From positions 1-22,825 of the IMG/VR virus record IMGVR_UViG_3300038436_000246: a stretch of 22,825 bases of DNA. One strand, given 5' to 3'. Numbering within the stretch: position 1 is the first letter of the stretch; each line of letters opens with the position of its first letter. Below are positions 1 through 7,440 of this stretch, in pieces. Source of the stretch: a virus. Under the pieces are notes generated by a model. That model worked only from the letters and a program-made list of their open reading frames with translations. It was not told the DNA's origin and did not search any database. Made by a program: the position numbers and the translations under genes.

Positions 1-357
1 TTAATTGCTGATTAAAAGCTCGGTGCGGGTCTGTTTTCGGCTGCCGGGTTTGAGGCTCATCGAGTAGGTCAGGGGAACCTCGTCTATATTATATTGGGAG
101 AATAACTCCCGCACCTCTTTTGTATCGTTCAGGGTCATCAGGAAGCGGCCCTTGACATCCTTCAGCACTCCTGCCAGGTCAATGAAGTCCTGCCTCTCGA
201 AATCGTGTTTGTATCCAGGTATGCACCAGTATGGAGGATCGAGGAAAAACACGGTGTGCGGGCGATCGTACCGCGGAATCAGCTCCCTGAAATCAAGGCA
301 CTCTATAGTCACCTGGGTCAGCCTGATCCATGCATCCTGGATGGTTTGTTCCAGGCG
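1..357 (-). pseudogene. DNA adenine methylase, C-terminal remnant
   Basis: This is the C-terminal half of a D12-class (Dam-like) N6-adenine DNA methyltransferase, a common right-end gene of phages that protects their DNA from host restriction. The frame contains VTIECLDF, then RPHTVFFLDPPYW with the catalytic DPPY motif, then GRFLMTLNDTKEVRELF and the typical C-terminal TELLISN. Reading upstream, similarity continues for roughly 15 residues beyond the GTG at 312 (LRLEQTIQDAW) and the frame closes at a TGA at 397-399. The N-terminal half of about 130 residues, with the FxGxG cofactor-binding motif, is absent; instead the sequence passes into a DUF1353 gene in another frame. There is no convincing ribosome site for the GTG at 312. 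I infer an inactive remnant. A functional split enzyme is unlikely without the cofactor-binding half. Confidence 0.85.
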
Positions 358-494
358 TAGCGATCTTTGGCGATGATCAGGCCATCGCTCCTGATCTCAA
401 AATACTTTTGGATTACCGGACGTTCAGGACGGATATCCGTTTGAAAGGCCCAGTCACCGTCCAGATAGTTTTTATAGCCCGAGTAGTATCGCAT
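318..494 (-). pseudogene. DUF1353 protein, truncated after residue ~48
   Basis: This 58-codon frame begins MRYYSGYKNYLDGDWAF, runs through QTDIRP and KYFEIRSDGLIIAKDRYAWN, and ends PSRMHGSG. The first 48 residues resemble the start of DUF1353 phage proteins, in which a QTDI segment is followed by a YAWNG-SG turn and then a conserved HDALY segment. Here the family match stops exactly after YAWN, and the remaining ten residues are the methylase DNA read in the wrong frame. Family members are usually more than 100 residues. The ATG at 494 is 29 bases after the lipoprotein stop, with only a weak GAG-type ribosome site. I infer that one deletion removed the 3' part of this gene and the 5' part of the methylase gene. 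Family assignment is from memory of the motif pattern. Confidence 0.7.
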
Positions 495-523
495 CAGCTC
501 TACTGTAATGCCTCAGGATCCCT

Positions 524-1165
524 TTATTGCACCACGTCTGTTATGGTTGAGGTCGGCGGGCTTTCCACTACCATAGATGATCCAGCCCCGTTCCCTGTCA
601 TGTGGTCTTCACGGTCATTCAGCGAATCAGATACGTCACCGCCGTCAGTGTTTACACGGTCGCCTGAATTTTGCCCGACCCTATCCAGCACCTCAGCCCC
701 GGCAAGCAAACCGATCCCCAATTTACCGCCAGCGCTGTTGAGAATTGTCCCGGCAAAGTTTCCGGCAGAATCCAGGAACTCAGCAAATGCTCCCTTCGGC
801 ATTGGGGTATAGTCCTGCGATTCACCGCCTCCAGCAATCACCTCGATAACATCAACCAGACGCTGATTTGTCTGTGATACTGTCTGCAATGCCTGGTGGC
901 TGACAAATAATGCCTGCGACGCTTCAGTTGATAAATTCCAGGTGGTGGCGGCCTGGATATGGCTCGATGCCTCTTCCTTCCGTGCTTCGTATTTAGCCTT
1001 TCTCACGTCCGCCTGCTTAATCGCCACCCGCTCCCAAGATCCGAAACGGCTGGTCGAGGCAGAGACGATCTCGCCGGTGGGGAGTGTGAGCATTTGCGCC
1101 TGGTCAGCGCATCCGGTCAGCCATAGAAATGGCATCAGGATGAAAAATTGGATGGTTCGCTTCAT
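524..1165 (-). CDS. Phage-encoded lipoprotein of unknown function
   Basis: The product is a predicted lipoprotein of 213 residues. The N-terminus MKRTIQFFILMPFLWLTGC is a type II signal peptide with lipobox LTGC; the mature protein would begin at Cys19. I chose the ATG at 1165, not the upstream ATG at 1177, because GGAGG stands five bases before it and because the signal peptide then starts with MKR. The mature part has a charged alpha-helical stretch (KQADVRKAKYEARKEEAS), a Gly/Ala-rich weakly hydrophobic stretch (FAGTILNSAGGKLGIGLLAG) and an acidic, Ser/Thr-rich tail. It lies between the fibre-assembly gene and the DUF1353/methylase remnants, where phages often carry accessory genes. A role in superinfection exclusion or lysis (outer spanin) is possible, but nothing in the sequence proves either. 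Confidence 0.7.
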   Translation of the reverse strand: MKRTIQFFILMPFLWLTGCADQAQMLTLPTGEIVSASTSRFGSWERVAIKQADVRKAKYEARKEEASSHIQAATTWNLSTEASQALFVSHQALQTVSQTNQRLVDVIEVIAGGGESQDYTPMPKGAFAEFLDSAGNFAGTILNSAGGKLGIGLLAGAEVLDRVGQNSGDRVNTDGGDVSDSLNDREDHMTGNGAGSSMVVESPPTSTITDVVQ

Positions 1166-1193
1166 GGGTTCCTCCATTGCTGATTGTTGTTTG

Positions 1194-1679
1194 TTACCAG
1201 GTGACGGCCTCGACCTCGGCCACGTTGGTCGCCACCTTGATCTCCCTCAGTTTCTTTCGCCGGGACTTGGTCAGGGGTCGCAGCACGGTGAGGATTGCCT
1301 TGAGCACGGCCTGGGCATCAGCAAGGGCCAGTGCCCGGTCAATTCCGTCCACGTCCGGGACATCACATTCAGACAGCGACAGGAGCTGGCCGGTGCGGAT
1401 AATCCTGTCCAGCTCCACGGCCGCCTCCATCCCGCCTTGATAGGTGAAGAGACCCACCGTGACCGGGGCCGCTTCCGCCGCCTCATAGGCCGCCTGGATC
1501 TCCAGCCGCTTTGCCTCCCTTGCCTGCTCCAGCAGTTCCAGATCAGTGTGTTCCGGGTCCGGGCTGTTGCCGGCCGCCTGCCATGCAAGAAACTCCTGCC
1601 ACTTCGTCTCTTTCGGGTTCTCCGGGATATGCTCACCGGTGGCAATAACCAACACCCCTTTTGAAATCCGTCTATACAT
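1194..1679 (-). CDS. Tail fibre assembly-like protein (DUF4376 type)
   Basis: The 161-residue protein has the features of small chaperones encoded next to phage tail fibres. The N-terminal third contains WQEFLAWQAAGNSPDPE, the WLAAGN-P-P motif seen where fibre-assembly proteins begin their helical part. A helix (LLEQAREAKRLEIQAAYEAA) leads into a DUF4376-like domain (APVTVGLF, YQGGMEAAVELDRII) and a C-terminal helix ending REIKVATNVAEVEAVTW. It probably helps trimerise or attach the fibre encoded just upstream at 1688-3112. The start is well supported: GGAGG lies six bases before the ATG. The gene is separated from the fibre gene by only eight bases, so it is surely co-transcribed with it. 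Confidence 0.75.
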   Translation of the reverse strand: MYRRISKGVLVIATGEHIPENPKETKWQEFLAWQAAGNSPDPEHTDLELLEQAREAKRLEIQAAYEAAEAAPVTVGLFTYQGGMEAAVELDRIIRTGQLLSLSECDVPDVDGIDRALALADAQAVLKAILTVLRPLTKSRRKKLREIKVATNVAEVEAVTW

Positions 1680-1687
1680 TGCGCCTC

Positions 1688-3112
1688 CTACATCCTTGCG
1701 TTAAGCACAGCATGGAACCTTGCCCGGTTTGCGTCGGTCAGTGATGTCCCCAGGGACAAACTGCCGAAACCCGAATCGCCTGCAAAATTCACGGAGGAAA
1801 CCGAGTAATCAGTTGTCGCCTCCACGCAAAAAACGTTCCCTGACGCTCCAGAACTTGTGCTGTAAATGGTTACTGTCGGTATCGTCCGCATCGTTGAGAA
1901 CCTCACCTGCGTAGACAGCAAGATGCTTGGTCCAGATTGTTTGAACTCATAGCAGCCATTGTTGGTTACCGTGCCCGGTGCAGTGCCCAGGTCGTAACTC
2001 TTGCGATAGTAGCGCTCACAGAGCTTCAACTCATCCCCGGCCGGGCGGTGCGGAAACTCCGCCGGGATCAGATCCACCCCGCCATAAAGGCCGGTCATGG
2101 CAATGTAATTGCCCACGGTGGTCTCCCAGTCCGTTGCCCCTGCTGCTGAGTAGTATTCCCCGGCCTGCCACTGGTCCAGGGTGCTGGTGGCCTTGGCCCC
2201 CACGGCCGCCACCCCCACCAGGAGGACCAGGCCCCGGTTGTTGCTGCCCTCGATCACCTTTGCGCTGGGCACCGGCACCAGCATGGGCACGGTCTGCACC
2301 GCCTCGGCTGTCCCATAGCTGAAGGTGGTGACATACGAGTTGCTAAAATCGCCACTGAGCAGGGCCACGGAATAGGTGCCGGTGATCTTGGCCTTGAAAG
2401 GGAATTTAAAGGCCAGGTAACGGCCGGCGATCAGCTGGCAATCCTTGAACTCGACGAACTTGCGGAACCCGTGGCCATACTCCCCGCTTGCCAGGGTGTC
2501 GGCGGTGGTGACCGTCAGCTGGCCGGCCTTGCTGAATCCCGCAAAGCCGGCAACCTGCTGGGCATTCACCACGGCGGAGTGGTTGGCCCCTGTACACTCG
2601 CACATATCGACAAAATACTTTGCCGTGGTGGACACGGGCACCGCCGCGCCGGCGTTTGCCTGGTCAATGCCAAAGTCCCCGTTGATGAAAATGTTTTCCC
2701 CAGGCCGCACCGCCTGCGCCCAGGGCCGGACATCGCCGGTAAGCGCCGGGGTGGTCGCATCGGTGTCCACCAGGGCCAGGGGTACATAGTCCCCGGTGGG
2801 CACGGTGGTGGAGGCCACCACCGTGCCGGAGCTGTTCACATAGACATAATTGAGGCTGGAGGCGGTGAGGGCAACACTGCTGCCGGCGATCTCGTAACGG
2901 ACCCCGGCCACCATCACCACCATGGTGGTGTAATCCACGGCCAGGCCGGTGCCGTCGGAGATCGCCCCGCCGGCAATCATCATGTTCTGGGAGAGTTGGC
3001 TGCCGGCCAGGAAATCATCAATTTTCTCGTTGTCGTGCCATTCGTCATCCCAGTCAAAGTCACCTGGTGCCGGCATCCGTTTTATTAATTTGGTCGTATA
3101 GCTGTTAGCCAT
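1688..3112 (-). CDS. Tail fibre / receptor-binding protein
   Basis: The 474-residue protein sits where transposable siphophages encode the host-recognition fibre. The N-terminal part (KLIKRMPAPGDFDWDDEWH, NEKIDDFLAGSQLSQ) resembles baseplate-attachment segments of phage fibres. The region from about residue 45 to 130 is rich in Thr/Val/Ser beta strands and ends with TGDVRPWAQAVRPGENIF. The middle looks like a carbohydrate-binding or jelly-roll domain. Near the C-terminus is ELKLCERYYRKSYDLG, a signature seen in many phage fibre C-termini. It probably forms the trimeric receptor-binding tip. AAGGTG precedes the ATG. The downstream DUF4376 gene is its likely chaperone. Host receptor specificity cannot be read from the sequence. 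Confidence 0.75.
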   Translation of the reverse strand: MANSYTTKLIKRMPAPGDFDWDDEWHDNEKIDDFLAGSQLSQNMMIAGGAISDGTGLAVDYTTMVVMVAGVRYEIAGSSVALTASSLNYVYVNSSGTVVASTTVPTGDYVPLALVDTDATTPALTGDVRPWAQAVRPGENIFINGDFGIDQANAGAAVPVSTTAKYFVDMCECTGANHSAVVNAQQVAGFAGFSKAGQLTVTTADTLASGEYGHGFRKFVEFKDCQLIAGRYLAFKFPFKAKITGTYSVALLSGDFSNSYVTTFSYGTAEAVQTVPMLVPVPSAKVIEGSNNRGLVLLVGVAAVGAKATSTLDQWQAGEYYSAAGATDWETTVGNYIAMTGLYGGVDLIPAEFPHRPAGDELKLCERYYRKSYDLGTAPGTVTNNGCYEFKQSGPSILLSTQVRFSTMRTIPTVTIYSTSSGASGNVFCVEATTDYSVSSVNFAGDSGFGSLSLGTSLTDANRARFHAVLNARM

Positions 3113-3121
3113 GGTGTCACC

Positions 3122-3610
3122 TTATGCGGAAAGGGTCAGGACCCAGGTCATGGTCAAGGTGTCCGCCGCGCCCTTGTTCTTGACGGCAAACACGGTGCGG
3201 CAGAGCATGGTCCCGGCGCTGGCACTATTAAAAATGCCGGCCTCGGTGATGGCACCTGTACCGTCGCCGGCCGCCCAGTCCGCCACATAGGTTACTTTGT
3301 TGGCGTCCGCGCCGGAACCCTGGGTCACGCTGGTCAGGGCGTTGCGGTCCAGTTCTGTCTGCAGGGCGGTGTCCCCGGCCACCGGGGCCGTGGTGCCGGT
3401 GCCGATGGCCATGTGGGACATGGCCGCCTCGCCTTTGTCCGACATCTGGTCCGCGATGTGGTTCTTGCCCGTGGTAACCACCAGATTGTTATACCATTCA
3501 TCGCATTTCACCTCGCCGTCCGGCCCCTTGTGCAGGATATGCAGCCGCCCGGTAATGCTCACCCTCTCGTTAATCCCTCTCCTTACTTGTATCTGCAATC
3601 TATCCTCCAT
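3122..3610 (-). CDS. Small phage tail protein, tail-tip/fibre region
   Basis: This 162-residue protein belongs to a widespread type of small phage tail proteins of unknown detailed role. It has HILHKGPDGEVKCDEWYNNLVV at the start, the core HMAIGTGTTAPVAGDTALQTE, and the ending ITEAGIFNSA-GTMLCRTVF-TLTMTWVLTLSA. The GTG-T-P---DT-L--E and E-GIFN---GTML-RTVF patterns recur in tail proteins encoded between the tail-tip protein and the fibre. It is likely an adaptor or a structural part of the tip or side fibre. TAGGAGG lies six bases before the ATG, so the start is secure. It is nine bases from the giant tail gene upstream and nine from the fibre gene downstream. Confidence 0.65.
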   Translation of the reverse strand: MEDRLQIQVRRGINERVSITGRLHILHKGPDGEVKCDEWYNNLVVTTGKNHIADQMSDKGEAAMSHMAIGTGTTAPVAGDTALQTELDRNALTSVTQGSGADANKVTYVADWAAGDGTGAITEAGIFNSASAGTMLCRTVFAVKNKGAADTLTMTWVLTLSA

Positions 3611-3619
3611 TTGTTCCTC

Positions 3620-6600
3620 CTATCTGCCAAAGGGTTGCGCGGCATAGCCGCTGGAAATCGTGCCCGGCGAACCGTAGCCGGTGGAAAATGCTAGATTATC
3701 AGCAACGGTTACGATTCCGTTGTCTTCCGTGTAGTAGCTCCAATATTTTTCCCAATAGCCGCCGATCAGCGGCCACTCGTATGAAATCCAGGCCCAAATC
3801 CAGGCCCATATTGTGTCAATATGGGCAGAAACCTCCTGGTGTGATCCCACCTGCTCAAAGGCAAACACCTCATCAGGGTTGCTCTCGCCCCATGTCTTCA
3901 TCCCACCAAACCCGATTGTGCCGAAGTCCCCGGAGCCAAAACCGAAATCCCGCCAGACCGTCAGCATGTCAAGTATCTGCACCTGCTCCTCTACCAGTAC
4001 GTTCATCCCTACCCCCAGCACCTCCGCCACGGTCACGGTCTCGGCCAGAGTCTCCTGAATGGCCCACAGTATCTCCAGTGCCTCCGCAATCTGTACCTCC
4101 TCGGCCAGGTTGGTGGTGTCCGTGCTGGCCAGCTCATCCTGCACATGGACATGGTCCACCAGGTCGATATACTTGCCGATCAGGGCCGTCAGGCTGTCCA
4201 GGACCAGGACCGTGTCCCCGGCCGTCTGCTCCAGCAGCACATAGCGCAGGCACTCGGCAATGATCCGCAGATGGTTGATAGTCCTGTTTTTGCCGCTGCC
4301 GAACTGCCGGGAGACCTCCTTGATCCGCAGGGGCATCTTGCGGATCTTGTGGAAGCCGGCCGAAGTGAGGGCAATGATGTCCTCCTTTTCCAGTTCCGCC
4401 TGCTCCAGGTAGGTGTTGAACTCGTAGACCGTGGACGGATAGGCCATGACGGCCAGGTAATAGTCCGCCAGGGATGCGGCCATGGTGGCGTTTCTGACCA
4501 GGTCGAACTTGAAACCCTCCCGGTCCTCCCGCAGGCCATGGGCCGCGATTGATGCCGCCTCCTGCTTGATGGTGGAGGCCAGGAACGTCTCCTGGTCGGC
4601 GGTCCGGTCCACCTGGTAGAGCAGTTCAATGGAGTTGACCAGATCCTGGACCGGCTGCCGGGTGGCCTTGATCGAGCGCAGTTGGTAATTTTCCGGCCCC
4701 AGGTACTTGGCAATGGACCAGTCCCCTGCTTTTTTCCGCACGGCCAGCTTGGCCAGGCCGCCGGACCAGAACAGCCTGCACCTTGCCTGCCGGCATACTA
4801 TCTTGAGGGCCTCGGACACGGACAGACCGCCATCAATGACCCCGTCAATATTGTAGCTGTTGGCGCCGAACCAGGCCCCGGCCGTTGCAAAGCTGGCGGT
4901 GTCGATGTAGGCGGAGGGCCAGCCGGCCTTGCCCAGCAGGGTCTGCAGGACCTGGTCCGGCCGTTTGCTGCTGCTGCCGGTGACCGTGGCGGTCACGTTG
5001 TCGCTGTAGATCCGTTCCCGCTTGCGGAACTCGATAACAAACCGGATCAGGGGAATGAACACGTTGACATCATTGACCGTGCCCACATAGCGGACCTGGA
5101 CCTTACGGCCGGCAAACCATGACCAGGACGGGTCAATGTAGTCGCTCAGGTCAAACCGATCGACCAGGGTGCGGGAGGGTGATGTCTGGCTCAGGATTTC
5201 GATGGCCTGGTTGTCAGTCAGGAGCGGGATGACATCGTCCGGGCTGTTGGTGTTGTAGATCTGGGCATTGCTGCCGGCCCCGGCCAGGTAGGGGGAGACC
5301 TGGGAGGCGGCATTGGTCATGACGGCATCGAAGTTCCAGGTGAGGGTGGCTTCGTTAATTTTGGCGTAGGCATGTGTAACGTTGGACCCGTAGACCGTGA
5401 ACTTGAGGCCGTTCTGGCCAATCCATTGTAAGGGAATATCAATTAGCCCTGGTGCAATTGCGCGATAATCCCAAGTTCCCAGGGTCACTCCGCTACTGGT
5501 CACCACCAGCTTGACTGATGCCAGGTATACCCGGAGGCGGAGGTGAGAACTTGTGTACACCGCTCCGGCCGGGATATCCTCGTTATAAAAACTATAGTTG
5601 ACTGAGAGATATGAGGACCCGTTATAGGGCGGTTCAATGACAACCGGCCAGGCATAGTTGCATTCTCTCGCAACTACTGGAGTGCCGTCTCCGTCCAGGG
5701 GGTGGATGTGGCCGGAGGCGCTGGCCCCGTAGCTGCCATCGCTGTGGGGGTGGGTGTGGTGGTCACCTGTGACGTGATCATGGGGATGGTCAAGGTCCAC
5801 CTCGGCGTCCAGGTGGAAGATGTCATCAGCGGCGGGCCTGGCCAGCCGGCCCACCACCCCGATGCCCTCCACCCACACCTCCACATAATCATTCAGGTAG
5901 GTGTTGGTCTCCCAGTGGGCCACCTCCAGATAGGCGGTGGTGACCAGGCCCTGGTCCTTGGGCGCCGGGATGGTCACGGTCTCAATGGATAAGATCTTGT
6001 ACACCTCATTGATCAAGGCGCTGGAGCTTGTTTTGTTGGCGTCATAGGCATAATGGGCCTGCCAGGCGGTGTTGTCGGCCAGGGTGATAAACTTGAGATA
6101 TTCCAGCTCCTGGCCGGATGGCGAAAACCCCACATAATAGGGCTTTTCGGAAAATATAATCTTGCCATAGGTCGCGGTCAGGTCGATGGTATAGGCCGGC
6201 GGGGCCGGCCGGCCGTCCACCTTGACATCGGTGACGGAGGCAATGGGCAGCTCTCCCAGGAGGTAGGTGTGATCGGTGATCAGCTGGTGGACCTCGGCGT
6301 TGTCCGGGTGGCTGGTCTTTTCCGTGCCACTGTATCCCCGCGCACTGACCGTGAACACTCTGGAGGTCCGGCTGCTGTACAGGATTTTTTCTTCCTCCAC
6401 CTGGAGGATGCCGGAGGCCGTAAACCCCGCCGCGCCAAGATCCTCATTACATTCGATCGTGGTTGACCCCTTGGCGATGGAACCAAACAGGGTGGCCCTG
6501 GCTGCGGTCTTGACACACAGGGTCTTGCATTCCCCGGCGCTGCCGATGATCAGGGGAATAGCCTGGCCGATCACTTCCGGCATGGCCTTTGGCCACAAGG

Positions 6601-7072
6601 CGGCGGTGACCGTGGCCCCGCACCGGCCCACATAGCGCATGTTGATGGAGACCAGGTCAAGAGTCAGCAGCCGTGATGCCTCATCAAACCGGATGGGGTC
6701 CTGCACCACAAAACGGTCCAGCAGCAGCTTGTCGCTATCGGTCAGGCCGTCAAACCACTGATATTGCAGGACCCCCACGTTTTCCGGGTCCTCATGCAGG
6801 AAATACTCGGAGAATGGTCGGGTGCCACCGTTCCACAGGGTGACCGACACCTGCCTGGTCTCGGCGGTGAAATCGCTTTCAGCGCCGGAGCTGTCGGCAA
6901 GGGTGCCCCAGTTCTCCACCAGGGCCTGATACACATGGCCGCCAAGGGTGATGGCCTGGTCAGAGATATAGACATTGCCGGCCACCGGAAACTGAAAGAC
7001 CAGGAGCTGCCTGGGTTTTCGGCTGCTGCTGTTCTTGGCGGCAATGAAGGCGGCGGTCAGGTCGGTGCGCAT
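3620..7072 (-). CDS. Giant tail-tip / central baseplate protein (1150 aa)
   Basis: This is the largest gene in the window and fills the place of the siphovirus tail-tip complex. The N-terminal ~160 residues (LLVFQFPVAGNVYISDQAIT to INMRYVGRCG) look like a hub/distal-tail region. The central-to-late part, with LVNSIELLYQVDRT and the preceding RSIKATRQPVQD, resembles gpJ-like receptor-tip proteins. Residues 429-458 hold nine histidines in HxH patterns, suggesting metal binding. Residues ~980-1060 have short acidic repeats (DTVLVLDSLTAL, EEVQIAEALEIL, ETVTVAEVL, EEQVQILDML). Near residue 1085 is a Trp-rich segment (TIWAWIWAWISYEW). The ATG at 7072 overlaps the preceding stop (TGATG). It appears to combine functions that lambda divides among gpL, gpI and gpJ; this is an inference from size and position. 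Confidence 0.75.
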   Translation of the reverse strand: MRTDLTAAFIAAKNSSSRKPRQLLVFQFPVAGNVYISDQAITLGGHVYQALVENWGTLADSSGAESDFTAETRQVSVTLWNGGTRPFSEYFLHEDPENVGVLQYQWFDGLTDSDKLLLDRFVVQDPIRFDEASRLLTLDLVSINMRYVGRCGATVTAALWPKAMPEVIGQAIPLIIGSAGECKTLCVKTAARATLFGSIAKGSTTIECNEDLGAAGFTASGILQVEEEKILYSSRTSRVFTVSARGYSGTEKTSHPDNAEVHQLITDHTYLLGELPIASVTDVKVDGRPAPPAYTIDLTATYGKIIFSEKPYYVGFSPSGQELEYLKFITLADNTAWQAHYAYDANKTSSSALINEVYKILSIETVTIPAPKDQGLVTTAYLEVAHWETNTYLNDYVEVWVEGIGVVGRLARPAADDIFHLDAEVDLDHPHDHVTGDHHTHPHSDGSYGASASGHIHPLDGDGTPVVARECNYAWPVVIEPPYNGSSYLSVNYSFYNEDIPAGAVYTSSHLRLRVYLASVKLVVTSSGVTLGTWDYRAIAPGLIDIPLQWIGQNGLKFTVYGSNVTHAYAKINEATLTWNFDAVMTNAASQVSPYLAGAGSNAQIYNTNSPDDVIPLLTDNQAIEILSQTSPSRTLVDRFDLSDYIDPSWSWFAGRKVQVRYVGTVNDVNVFIPLIRFVIEFRKRERIYSDNVTATVTGSSSKRPDQVLQTLLGKAGWPSAYIDTASFATAGAWFGANSYNIDGVIDGGLSVSEALKIVCRQARCRLFWSGGLAKLAVRKKAGDWSIAKYLGPENYQLRSIKATRQPVQDLVNSIELLYQVDRTADQETFLASTIKQEAASIAAHGLREDREGFKFDLVRNATMAASLADYYLAVMAYPSTVYEFNTYLEQAELEKEDIIALTSAGFHKIRKMPLRIKEVSRQFGSGKNRTINHLRIIAECLRYVLLEQTAGDTVLVLDSLTALIGKYIDLVDHVHVQDELASTDTTNLAEEVQIAEALEILWAIQETLAETVTVAEVLGVGMNVLVEEQVQILDMLTVWRDFGFGSGDFGTIGFGGMKTWGESNPDEVFAFEQVGSHQEVSAHIDTIWAWIWAWISYEWPLIGGYWEKYWSYYTEDNGIVTVADNLAFSTGYGSPGTISSGYAAQPFGR

Positions 7073-7440
7073 CAGCTCACCACCTCAAGGAGCAGCTCGC
7101 CGGAAAACCGTTGGTGATAGGTCTCCGGGAAGTTGAACGGGTTGGTCAGCATCCTGACGGTCATCGACACCCCGTCTTCATCGTAATAGGTGAAGGTGTT
7201 GAGCGATCCGTCAGCGATGGTGTCATACCAGGTGACCAGGGCGTCAAAGTCGGCCTGGGACAGGTTTTTGAAGATCAGCCGCCGGGTGCGGATGTCGATG
7301 CCCAGCTCCTCCACCTGCATGGAGCCGCCGGCGGTCCGGTCCATGGCCTGCAGCTTCTCGTGGGGCTTCTCAACCGGGTAGCGGATGCCCCTGGAAAATT
7401 GCAGCTCACTGGCCCCCAGCTCAAACTTCGGCGCTGCCAT
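7072..7440 (-). CDS. Minor tail protein, distal-tail-like
   Basis: The 122-residue product follows the tape measure gene directly and precedes the giant tip protein, the position of the distal tail (Dit/gpM-like) component in siphophages. Visible features are the N-terminal FELGASELQFSRGIRYPVEK, a middle RTRRLIFKNLSQADFDALV, and a beta-rich end (TFTYYDEDGVSMTVRML, FSGELLLEVVS). The 'fold back to a line of beta strands ending in a short basic-acidic tail' fits a tail-tube-end protein, but I recognise no named family with certainty. The ATG at 7440 overlaps the tape measure stop as TGATG, and its stop overlaps the next ATG in the same way, so its translation is coupled on both sides. Confidence 0.6.
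   Translation of the reverse strand: MAAPKFELGASELQFSRGIRYPVEKPHEKLQAMDRTAGGSMQVEELGIDIRTRRLIFKNLSQADFDALVTWYDTIADGSLNTFTYYDEDGVSMTVRMLTNPFNFPETYHQRFSGELLLEVVS

Noticed and set aside
330-812. Plus-strand open frame of 160 codons at the left end
   Set aside because: It is antisense to the lipoprotein and the DUF1353/methylase remnants and has no ribosome site or motif.
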